This document shows positions 1-6,340 of a stretch of 11,816 nucleotides of DNA, one piece after another (the stretch's first letter is position 1; each line of letters begins with the position of its first letter). Source of the DNA: Desulfobacterales bacterium CG23_combo_of_CG06-09_8_20_14_all_52_9. GTDB lineage: Bacteria; Desulfobacterota; Desulfobacteria; Desulfobacterales; UBA2156. The position numbers and the translations under genes were made by a program. The stretch is taken from assembly GCA_002771315.1 (NCBI GenBank), contig PCSF01000192.1, positions 1 to 11,816 on the forward strand. The letters run 5' to 3'. The notes under the pieces are model-generated. The model saw only the letters and a program-made list of their open reading frames with translations, was not told where the DNA came from and did no database searches.

Positions 1-14
1 TTATATTCATCTTT

Positions 15-46
15 TTTCCGAGATATTTAAAATATTCTCGCGGAAA
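15..46. promoter_or_regulatory. AT-rich imperfect palindrome upstream of ndk
   Basis: The arms TTTCCG (15-20) and CGGAAA (41-46) are perfect complements. Inside them, GATATTT-like and AAATATTC-like arms continue the dyad with small bulges. The centre holds TAAAAT (28-33), which matches a sigma70 -10 box at 5 of 6 positions, but no good -35 lies at the right distance. It could be the ndk operon promoter with an overlapping operator, or just a chance AT-rich dyad. There is no T-tract after it on either strand, so it is not a normal terminator. Confidence 0.25.
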
Positions 47-92
47 TTCAGGACTTTTGAAATTACCTCCCTTGAGAAAGGAATTGCTCTTA

Positions 93-509
93 ATGGAAAG
101 AACGCTTTCGATCATCAAGCCCGACGGGGTGTCCCGGGGGCTGATCGGCGAAGTTATCAGGCGATTCGAGAAAAACGGCATTCGGATCGCCGCCATGAAA
201 ATGATCCGTCTGACCCGGAAACAAGCACAAGGTTTTTACGCCGTGCACCGGGAGCGCCCCTTCTTCGACAGCCTCACTCAATTCATGTCCTCCGGTCCCG
301 TGGTCGTCATGGTTTTGGAGGGCGAAAACGTCATCGAAAAAAATCGGACCCTGATGGGCGCTACCGATCCTGCTAAAGCCGCCGCAGGAACGATCCGCCG
401 AGACTTTGCGACGGAAATCGAGAAAAATGTGGTTCATGGATCAGACTCCCCGGAAACCGCTGCATTTGAGATCGGGTATTTTTTCAACCGTTTCGAAATC
501 GTTGCCTGA
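93..509 (+). CDS. ndk: Nucleoside diphosphate kinase
   Basis: Cytoplasmic enzyme that moves the gamma-phosphate of ATP onto other (d)NDPs through a phospho-histidine, balancing NTP and dNTP pools. The 138-residue product has the usual family length. It opens with MERTLSIIKPDGV (the KPD nucleotide-site region), has RERPFF near residues 53-58 and RTLMGATDP near 85-93. It carries the active-site block NVVHGSDSPE, with catalytic His at residue 115. The frame stays open to a TTG at 57, but the ATG at 93 is preferred. It gives the canonical N-terminus and has a purine-rich ribosome site (GAAAGGA, 76-82) ten bases upstream. The stop overlaps the start of trmJ (TGATG), so it is the first gene of a coupled operon. 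Identification is very secure. Confidence 0.97.
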   Translation: MERTLSIIKPDGVSRGLIGEVIRRFEKNGIRIAAMKMIRLTRKQAQGFYAVHRERPFFDSLTQFMSSGPVVVMVLEGENVIEKNRTLMGATDPAKAAAGTIRRDFATEIEKNVVHGSDSPETAAFEIGYFFNRFEIVA

Positions 510-1273
510 TGCCGGAAAGGGTGAGTCTGAATCATGTGGCCATCGTCTTGCACCAGCCCCGGTATCCGGAAAATATCGGGGCCGCTGCCCGGGCTATGCA
601 GAATATGGGAATCCGGGACCTGGTGGTGGTGGACCCCCAGGATTGCGATCTGACCCGGATCTTGAAAATGGCCACCCACTCCGCCATCGAGGTGGTGGAG
701 GAGATGGAAGTCTTCGGAGACCTGAAAGAAGCCCTTGAGCCTTTCGGATACGTGGTGGGAACCACGGCCCGCACCGGAGGCACCCGCCACGGCATCCAAT
801 CTCCGTCGAAAATGGCAGAAACTTTAATACCCATCTCCAAGGAAAACCGTATTGCCATCGTCTTCGGTCCCGAGGACAGAGGCCTTAGCAATGCAAACCT
901 CAGACTTTGCCATATGCTGGTCACCATCCCCACTTCCCGCTTTTCCTCCCTCAACTTAGCCCAAGCCGTGATGATCATCTGCTACGAGCTTTTTTCTGCC
1001 GGTTCTCCGAAAGCAACCGAGCTTGCCGGCCGTTTGGCCACGCGGCATGAGCTGGACGGCATGTATGATCAGGTGAAAGACATTCTGGTCCGAATCAATT
1101 ATGTCAACCCGGAGAACCCGGACTTCTGGATGGCCAAAATCCGCCGGTTTTTCACTCGTATGCAGCTTCGGGCGGGAGAGGTCTCCATCCTCCGGGGAAT
1201 CTGTCGACAGATCGACTGGTACAGCCGAAAACGGTATCTGGACGGAATCAAAGATAAGGAGACGAAGCCATGA
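509..1273 (+). CDS. trmJ: tRNA 2'-O-methyltransferase TrmJ (SPOUT/TrmH family, group 1)
   Basis: Family members methylate the 2'-OH of nucleotide 32 in the anticodon loop of several tRNAs, using S-adenosylmethionine. The 254 residues match the usual TrmJ length. The SPOUT motifs are in order: motif 1 ENIGAAARAM (21-30), motif 2 IVFGPEDRGLSN (117-128) and motif 3 IPTSRFSSLNLAQAV (140-154), which form the AdoMet-binding trefoil knot. The C-terminal helical tail with FFTRMQLRAGEVSILRGI (about 214-231) is characteristic of TrmJ rather than TrmH or TrmL. The ATG overlaps the ndk stop by one base and has no strong ribosome site of its own, so translational reinitiation is likely. Its own stop overlaps the next ATG by four bases. 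Exact tRNA targets (Cm32/Um32) are inferred from the family. Confidence 0.9.
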   Translation: MPERVSLNHVAIVLHQPRYPENIGAAARAMQNMGIRDLVVVDPQDCDLTRILKMATHSAIEVVEEMEVFGDLKEALEPFGYVVGTTARTGGTRHGIQSPSKMAETLIPISKENRIAIVFGPEDRGLSNANLRLCHMLVTIPTSRFSSLNLAQAVMIICYELFSAGSPKATELAGRLATRHELDGMYDQVKDILVRINYVNPENPDFWMAKIRRFFTRMQLRAGEVSILRGICRQIDWYSRKRYLDGIKDKETKP

Positions 1274-2109
1274 GGCTGATTCGATTCGGACCCAAAGGGC
1301 AAGAGAGACCGGGACTTCTTAAGGGAAATCGCATCGTGGATCTGTGGACTCATTTCCCGGATATGCCGGATATCGGAGAAGATTTTTTTCGACGTGGCTG
1401 GCTGGAAAAAGTCTGTAGGAAAACGGATCCCGGCAAACCCCTGGAGGCCCGTTGGGGATGCCCCGTCATTAAACCCTCGAAAATCATTTGCCTGGGTAAA
1501 AACTATCCTGAACACGCCCGGGAAGGCGGTTTTGCACCCCCAAAAACTCCTCTTCTGTTTGCCAAAGCCCCTAGCGCCCTTTCCGGTCCCAGGGATCCCA
1601 TCCTGCTTCCTATCAGCAGCGGCCAGGTGGATTGGGAGGTGGAACTGGCCGTCATCATCGGAAAAGAAGGGAAGCGGATTTCAAAAGAGTCCGCCTTGGA
1701 ATTTGTTGCCGGTGTCTCGGTCATGAACGACGTGTCCGCAAGGGAGGCCCAGTTCGGCGACTCCCAGTGGTTCCGGGGAAAATCCTTCGATACCTTTGCA
1801 CCCCTTGGCCCATGTCTGGTCACCCTCGATGAGATCCCGGATCTTCCCAAGCTTAAACTGACCACAAGAGTGGACGGAGTTCTCATGCAGGAAGGCCTTG
1901 CCGGAGAAATGCTCTTCGATATCCCGATGCTGCTTTCATATATCAGCCAGGACATCACGTTTTTGCCCGGGGATATTCTTTCCACAGGAACGCCGGGCGG
2001 GGTGGGGATTTTCCGGGATCCGCCCGTCATGCTTCGAGCCGGAAACGTGGTGGAATGTCGCGTTGAAGGAATCGGATCCCTGATCAACCCGGTAGTCTCG
2101 GAAAAGTAA
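1270..2109 (+). CDS. Fumarylacetoacetate hydrolase (FAH) family protein
   Basis: A 279-residue soluble enzyme of the FAH superfamily. Members split or isomerise C-C bonds in beta-diketo or oxo-acid substrates with a divalent metal (acylpyruvases, oxaloacetate decarboxylases, hydroxyhepta-dienedioate isomerases). A short N-terminal domain (about 1-65) precedes the catalytic beta-roll. Landmarks are KIICLGKNYPEHA (71-83), DWEVELAVIIGK (121-132) supplying metal ligands Glu123 and Glu125, VMNDVSARE (151-159) supplying Asp154, GKSFDTFAPLGP (170-181) and GDILSTGTPGGVG (234-246). All ligands are intact, so it should be active. The domain layout is closest to the YcgM/FAHD1 type, but substrate cannot be read from sequence. 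The start overlaps the trmJ stop (ATGA), making it third in the operon. Nothing here suggests aromatic degradation, so a metabolite-repair role is a guess. Confidence 0.88.
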   Translation: MRLIRFGPKGQERPGLLKGNRIVDLWTHFPDMPDIGEDFFRRGWLEKVCRKTDPGKPLEARWGCPVIKPSKIICLGKNYPEHAREGGFAPPKTPLLFAKAPSALSGPRDPILLPISSGQVDWEVELAVIIGKEGKRISKESALEFVAGVSVMNDVSAREAQFGDSQWFRGKSFDTFAPLGPCLVTLDEIPDLPKLKLTTRVDGVLMQEGLAGEMLFDIPMLLSYISQDITFLPGDILSTGTPGGVGIFRDPPVMLRAGNVVECRVEGIGSLINPVVSEK

Positions 2110-2123
2110 TCCCTGCAGTTGCA

Positions 2124-2245
2124 TAAAAAACATGACAAGGTACAAAAAAAGAATGATAACAGGGCATTTGAATACGTTTAGGCATGGTTCGCGAATACAC
2201 TTTTAGTGACTTCTAACACGAAGAAAAAATTTGTCATGTTTTTTA
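2124..2245. repeat. 15-bp inverted repeat pair enclosing 92 bases (possible MITE-like unit)
   Basis: TAAAAAACATGACAA at 2124-2138 is the exact reverse complement of TTGTCATGTTTTTTA at 2231-2245. The outermost two bases on each side are TA, as expected if a 13-bp terminal repeat sat inside a TA target duplication (the pattern of IS630/mariner-type elements). TA is self-complementary, though, so this adds little proof. No longer flanking duplication is visible and there is no transposase frame inside. The pair could instead form a long-range RNA stem in the 3' region of the upstream operon. Calling it mobile is inference. Confidence 0.4.
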
Positions 2246-2284
2246 CCCGGAGGGAAAGCTGAAGATGCCCCATCTCCTTCGTTG

Positions 2285-2323
2285 CCAAGGGCTTACCGTA
2301 AAATACTACGGCTTCGCCCTTGG
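2285..2323. repeat. Nested stem-loop (REP-like hairpin)
   Basis: The outer arms CCAAGGGC (2285-2292) and GCCCTTGG (2316-2323) are perfect complements. Inner arms CCGTA (2296-2300) and TACGG (2307-2311) close on a 6-base loop, separated from the outer stem by a 3/4-base internal loop. A second hairpin, CTGAGG-CAT-CCTCGG (2335-2349, one G-U pair), follows. Neither is followed by a T-tract, so they do not look like intrinsic terminators. The shape suits a dispersed palindromic repeat or a structured RNA segment; which one cannot be told from a single copy. Confidence 0.45.
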
Positions 2324-2388
2324 ACGCCTTGGATCTGAGGCATCCTCGGCTTTTGCAACAACAGGGTAATTCCTTAACCCTTGGACTT

Positions 2389-2416
2389 AAAAAAACGAAC
2401 CCTTCCTCCATGGAAG
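2389..2416 (-). terminator. Weak candidate terminator downstream of lepA
   Basis: Read on the minus strand, a short stem (CTTCC, loop of 5, GGAAG; 2402-2416) is followed after six bases by seven T residues (2389-2395). The stem is only five pairs and the T-tract is not adjacent, so this is a poor intrinsic terminator. It is the only one I see for lepA. Confidence 0.22.
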
Positions 2417-2480
2417 CATGAGTCGGACTTTAAATCGGTGATTGAATATGGACGCTTTGGATCCGCCGTTTGAACCTTTT

Positions 2481-4277
2481 TTAGTCCTTCCCGGATTTTA
2501 ATACCGAAAGGAAGGCGGACTGGGGAATCATGACCTGGCCGACCATCTTCATCCGCTTTTTTCCTTTTTTCTGCTTCTCTAAAAGCTTCCTTTTTCTCGT
2601 GATGTCCCCCCCGTAGCATTTGGCCGTGACATCTTTGCGGAAGGGGGAAATGGTGGTCCGGGAGATGATCTTGGAACCGATGGCCCCCTGAATGGCCACC
2701 TTAAACATCTGCCGGGGAATTTCCTCTTTGAGGCGTTCGCACGCGAATCGAGCCCTTTCTTCGGCCCGCTCCCGATGAACCAGTTGGGAAAGGGCATCCA
2801 CCCGCTCGCCGTTGATGAGGATATCCACCTTCGCCAGTTCGGTCCCCCGCCAGTCGAGGATATCGTAATCAAAGGACCCGTAACCCTGGGTGATGGACTT
2901 GAGCTTGTCGTAAAAATCGTAAATAACTTCGGCAAGAGGAAGCTCGAAGCTCATCTCGAGGCGTTCGCTGGTCAGATACTGGTAGTTGATACTGATCCCC
3001 CGACGATCCAGGCATAATTTCATGATCGCTCCCATGTACCGCTCGGGGGTAATGATGGTGGCCCGGATAAAGGGTTCTTTTGTTTTTTCGATCTGACTCG
3101 GATCCGGATACAACGCCGGATTATCGATCATGACCGTTTCGCCGCTGCGCATAATGATCTCATAGCGAACCGTAGGGGAGGTTAAAATGAGGGAAAGGCC
3201 GTATTCCCGCTCTAAGCGCTCCTGGACCACCTCCAGGTGAAGCAGCCCGAGAAACCCGCATCGAAATCCAAAGCCGAGTGCCGCCGAGGTGTCTTTTTCA
3301 TAAGTCAGTGCAGCATCGTTGAGCTTGAGCTTTTCGATAGCAACAGCCAACTCTTCATAATCGTCGGATTGGATCGGATAGATCGATGAAAAAACCACCG
3401 GTTTCGATGCCTTGAATCCGGGCAAGGCTTTGTCGCACGGCTGATCCCGGTGGGTGACGGTATCCCCGCACCGCGTATCACTGACGGTTTTGATCCCCGC
3501 GATAAAGTATCCCACCTGACCCGCTTTCAGTTCCTTTTGGGGGACCCGAACGATCTGAAAAATCCCCGCCTCTTCAACCCGGTAGGCCGCCTGATTGGAC
3601 ATGAAGAGGATGGAATCTCCGGGCTTCAGGATCCCCTCAAAAATGCGGATGTGGACAATGGTTCCCCGGTAAGGGTCGTAGTTGGAATCGAAAATCAGCG
3701 CCTTTAAGGCGGCTTCGGTCTTCCCTGTCGGCGGGGGAAGCTTTTCAACGATCCGTTCGAAAACCGCCTCGATGCCGATCCCCTCTTTAGCCGAAATGAG
3801 GAGGACATTTTCAGCATCTAGCCCAAGATCTTCTTCGATCTGCTTTTTGGTCCGCTCAATGTCCGCAGACGGGAGATCGATCTTGTTGATGACCGGGATG
3901 ACTTCGAGATTGTGCTCCAGGGCCAGGTAGAGATTAGCCAGGGTCTGGGCTTCGACTCCCTGACTGGCATCGATCAAGAGGAGCGCGCCTTCGCAAGAGG
4001 CCAGGGCGCGGGAGACCTCGTAGGTGAAATCCACATGACCTGGAGTGTCGATGAGGTTGAGGATATACGATTTTCCGTCTTTGGCCGTGTAGGGCAGGCA
4101 CACGGTCTGGCTCTTGATGGTGATGCCTCGCTCCCTTTCGATATCCATGTTGTCCAGAATCTGATCGTAAAAATCCCGATCCGAGATGATATGCGCCTGC
4201 TGGATCAATCGATCCGACAGGGTGGATTTGCCGTGATCGATATGAGCAATGATGCTAAAGTTGCGGATATTTTCCAT
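2481..4277 (-). CDS. lepA: Elongation factor 4 (LepA), ribosome back-translocase GTPase
   Basis: Translational GTPase that binds the ribosome and affects translocation, initiation and ribosome assembly under stress. The 598 residues match the family length (E. coli about 599). GTPase motifs are intact: G1 AHIDHGKST (11-19), G2 Thr53 in RGITIK, G3 DTPGH (77-81) and G4 NKID (131-134), with a SAKEG-type G5 following. EF-G-like domains II, III and V follow. The C-terminal domain unique to EF4 has YGGDITRKRKLLEKQKKG (555-572) and ends RMK...SGKD. The initiator ATG at 4277 gives the conserved MENIRNFSIIAHIDHG start; the ribosome site before it is weak. The gene is transcribed alone, diverging from the response regulator and converging on the FAH-family operon. 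Confidence 0.97.
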   Translation of the reverse strand: MENIRNFSIIAHIDHGKSTLSDRLIQQAHIISDRDFYDQILDNMDIERERGITIKSQTVCLPYTAKDGKSYILNLIDTPGHVDFTYEVSRALASCEGALLLIDASQGVEAQTLANLYLALEHNLEVIPVINKIDLPSADIERTKKQIEEDLGLDAENVLLISAKEGIGIEAVFERIVEKLPPPTGKTEAALKALIFDSNYDPYRGTIVHIRIFEGILKPGDSILFMSNQAAYRVEEAGIFQIVRVPQKELKAGQVGYFIAGIKTVSDTRCGDTVTHRDQPCDKALPGFKASKPVVFSSIYPIQSDDYEELAVAIEKLKLNDAALTYEKDTSAALGFGFRCGFLGLLHLEVVQERLEREYGLSLILTSPTVRYEIIMRSGETVMIDNPALYPDPSQIEKTKEPFIRATIITPERYMGAIMKLCLDRRGISINYQYLTSERLEMSFELPLAEVIYDFYDKLKSITQGYGSFDYDILDWRGTELAKVDILINGERVDALSQLVHRERAEERARFACERLKEEIPRQMFKVAIQGAIGSKIISRTTISPFRKDVTAKCYGGDITRKRKLLEKQKKGKKRMKMVGQVMIPQSAFLSVLKSGKD

Positions 4278-4306
4278 AGTATGATAGGTCTTAATCTAAA
4301 AGCCGA

Positions 4307-4335
4307 TTGACACCCTCTGCACTTTCGGTTATCAG
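4307..4335 (+). promoter_or_regulatory. Sigma70-like promoter for the REC-GGDEF gene
   Basis: A perfect -35 TTGACA (4307-4312) is followed by a 17-base spacer and TATCAG (4330-4335), which matches the -10 consensus at four of six positions. Transcription would start near 4342, about 60 bases before the ATG at 4403. Confidence 0.45.
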
Positions 4336-4348
4336 TCGGGGAGCTTTC

Positions 4349-4376
4349 TCTATCAGAGGCGAAGACGTTGTGTCAA
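4349..4376 (-). promoter_or_regulatory. Sigma70-like promoter candidate for lepA
   Basis: On the minus strand a perfect TTGACA (plus-strand TGTCAA, 4371-4376) is followed by a 16-base spacer and GATAGA (4349-4354), a weak -10 match (three of six). The start would be near 4341, leaving a leader of roughly 65 bases to the lepA ATG. The -35 is convincing and the -10 is not. Confidence 0.33.
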
Positions 4377-4402
4377 CCTAAACCCGGGAAGTCTGCAACA
4401 TA

Positions 4403-5341
4403 ATGGAATCACGAATCCTCATCGTCGAAGACGACACCATTTTATTGAACTTTTTAAGCGACTACCTCGAAATCGCCGGATTTCAGCCCACTGCGGTCAC
4501 CAGCGCTGAGACCGCCCTCAAGCTCTTGGATGAAAACGGGTTCGAAATCGTCATCCTCGATATCGTTCTTCCAGGAATGAGCGGCCTGGATATGACGGCA
4601 AGCATCAAGAAAAAATGCGATGTAGACGTGATCCTCATGACCGGGTACCAGGACGATCACTCATACGAGATGGCCATTAAAAGCGGTGCCAGCGACTTTA
4701 TCATCAAACCTTTCCGAGCAGAAGAGCTTTTACTGCGCATCAAACGCGTTATCCGGGAAAGGGAGCTAAACAAGGAACGCGGCCGAATCATGGAAAAAAT
4801 GAAAAAACTGGCCACAACCGACGGTCTCACCAAGCTCTTTAACTCCCGCCAATTTTACAACCAGCTTCAACTGGAAGTGGAGCGCACCATCCGATACGCC
4901 CACCCCCTTTCCCTGCTGTTCATCGATATAGACCAGTTCAAGGTTTACAATGACCGGTACGGTCACCTGGAAGGAGACAAGGTCCTTGCCAGGCTCGGTG
5001 AAATCATCAAGTCTTGTCTTCGGAGGATGGATTCTGCGTATCGGTACGGTGGCGAGGAACTGACGGTAATTCTTCCTGAAACCCCCGCCGATGAGGCTGG
5101 GGTAGTAGCCGAACGGATCCGATCCGGCATCGAAAATGAGCTTTTCATGACGGGATCCGAGATGACCGGAAAAATCACGGTGAGTATCGGCGTCACGGAG
5201 TATCGGCCCCCTGAACCCGTTGCCGAGTTTATCAACCGATCCGACCGAGCCATGTACGAATCAAAGGTCCAGGGTCGAAACCGGATTTCGATTCATACCG
5301 CACAAATTAGCTCCACGCAGGAGCAATCCCGACCCCATTGA
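4403..5341 (+). CDS. Response regulator with REC and GGDEF domains (probable diguanylate cyclase)
   Basis: A 312-residue cytoplasmic two-domain regulator. The REC domain (about 3-118) has acidic pair Asp10/Asp11, phosphoacceptor Asp53 in ILDIVLPGMSG, Thr80 and Lys102 in IIKPF, all the residues needed for phosphorylation. A charged helical linker (about 115-136) leads to the GGDEF domain (about 137-297): TTDGLTKLFN, metal-binding Asp175 in FIDIDQFK, signature GGEEL (216-220) and an intact inhibitory site RRMD (207-210) five residues before it. The layout resembles PleD/WspR-type regulators that make c-di-GMP when phosphorylated, with product inhibition at the I-site. GGEEL in place of GGDEF keeps the key acidic residue, so activity is likely but not certain. 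No partner histidine kinase lies in the window. ATG 4403 has GGGAAG about 11 bases upstream. Confidence 0.93.
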   Translation: MESRILIVEDDTILLNFLSDYLEIAGFQPTAVTSAETALKLLDENGFEIVILDIVLPGMSGLDMTASIKKKCDVDVILMTGYQDDHSYEMAIKSGASDFIIKPFRAEELLLRIKRVIRERELNKERGRIMEKMKKLATTDGLTKLFNSRQFYNQLQLEVERTIRYAHPLSLLFIDIDQFKVYNDRYGHLEGDKVLARLGEIIKSCLRRMDSAYRYGGEELTVILPETPADEAGVVAERIRSGIENELFMTGSEMTGKITVSIGVTEYRPPEPVAEFINRSDRAMYESKVQGRNRISIHTAQISSTQEQSRPH

Positions 5342-5347
5342 GCTTAT

Positions 5348-6319
5348 CTAGGATTCTATCGCGACTGTCAATAATAGGTCTCCCCGGGTGCCGTCCGGCA
5401 TCTGCTTTCCCATGCCTCTGAGTCTCAGCCGGCTTCCATGACGGGTATCAGCCGGGACCGAAACCCTGAATACCCGCTTTTGAAACCCCCATGGAACATT
5501 GACCAGCTTCCGTGTCCCTGCCAGGGCCTCGAAGGGGGTGATCCTTATCTTCCCGTAGAGGTTGGAATCCTCCCCGGTCCCGGTGGGCTGCACCATTTGA
5601 AGACGATGGCTGGTCTTTTTTTCCGCAACCCGGTTGACGATATTACTGATGCCTGTCGAAGGCAACGCATCAGAAAGTTTCAAAAAGAGCATGCCGAAGA
5701 TAAACCCTCCGATGTGGGCCCACCAGGCGATACCGCCTGCGGCACCCTGGCTTCCGGCAGCACTTAAAAACTGAAAAAGAAACCATATGCCCAAAAATAG
5801 GTACGCCGGCACTTCGATGAAATAGGGGATAATAAAAATAGGGATCACCGTCAGCACCTTGGATCCCGGATAGGCCAGAAAATAAGCGCCCATGACTCCG
5901 GCGATGGCGCCGCTGGCCCCGATGGTGGGAATATTTGAATGGTAGTTGATCGCCAGATGGGAAATGCCCGAAGCCAGCCCGCAGAGAAGATAAAAAACCA
6001 GATATCGCAAGTGTCCGATCCGGTCTTCCACGTTGTCCCCGAAAATATACAGGGACCACATGTTCCCCAGAAGGTGGAAAAACCCGCCGTGGAGAAACAT
6101 GAATGAAACCAGGGAAAAAAGTTGCTGTCCGGTAGAAAAATAGGCGGCAATCTGGTCCACGGAATATCGGGCCGGTACCAGGCCATAAAAATAGATGAAC
6201 CGATTCAGCCCCGGGCCCTGCCCCATTTGGATGAGGAAGACAAAAACATTTAGAGCAATAATGCCATAGGTAACAACAGGATATCTTCTGGAAGGAATGG
6301 TGTCTCGAATCGGAATCAT
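5348..6319 (-). CDS. Rhomboid-family intramembrane serine protease with DnaJ-type C-terminal domain
   Basis: A 323-residue inner-membrane protein in two parts. Residues about 15-217 form a rhomboid core with roughly six membrane segments. It has HGGFFHLLGN with the conserved His82-x3-Asn86 pair, the GASG loop with nucleophile Ser136, and WWAHIGGF with catalytic His202, so the protease dyad is intact. A polar linker (about 218-252) leads to a soluble domain (253-323): KIRITPFEALAGTRK, VSVPADTRHGSRLRLRGMGK, GDLLLTVAIES. This pattern matches the peptide-binding C-terminal beta domain of DnaJ/CbpA. There is no J-domain HPD motif. By usual rhomboid topology this tail would be cytoplasmic. It follows nadC by 21 bases with G-rich sequence before the ATG, as the last gene of the valS operon, and converges with the regulator six bases away. 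Substrates are unknown. Confidence 0.9.
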   Translation of the reverse strand: MIPIRDTIPSRRYPVVTYGIIALNVFVFLIQMGQGPGLNRFIYFYGLVPARYSVDQIAAYFSTGQQLFSLVSFMFLHGGFFHLLGNMWSLYIFGDNVEDRIGHLRYLVFYLLCGLASGISHLAINYHSNIPTIGASGAIAGVMGAYFLAYPGSKVLTVIPIFIIPYFIEVPAYLFLGIWFLFQFLSAAGSQGAAGGIAWWAHIGGFIFGMLFLKLSDALPSTGISNIVNRVAEKKTSHRLQMVQPTGTGEDSNLYGKIRITPFEALAGTRKLVNVPWGFQKRVFRVSVPADTRHGSRLRLRGMGKQMPDGTRGDLLLTVAIES

Positions 6320-6340
6320 GGGCCTTGGCCCCCGTTCGGG

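Larger units (their letters stand above)
2110..2480. other. Convergent intergenic region with repeat-like structure
   Basis: This 371-base gap lies between the converging FAH-family gene and lepA. I find no gene here that I recognise. Its left half contains a 15-bp inverted repeat pair (2124-2138 and 2231-2245). Its right half contains a nested hairpin (2285-2323) and a second one (2335-2349). A 77-codon minus-strand open frame (2178-2411) crosses most of it. Its composition (Cys- and Lys-rich, no domain) and position over the structured DNA argue that it is the read-through of a repeat rather than a real protein. Confidence 0.6.

Noticed and set aside
57..92. 12-residue N-terminal extension of ndk from a TTG
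   Set aside because: ATG 93 has its own ribosome site and gives the standard Ndk N-terminus.
5310..5324. GCTCC-ACGCA-GGAGC hairpin near the convergent stops of the regulator and rhomboid genes
   Set aside because: Five-pair stem with no T-tract on either strand, inside the regulator coding sequence; not a convincing terminator.
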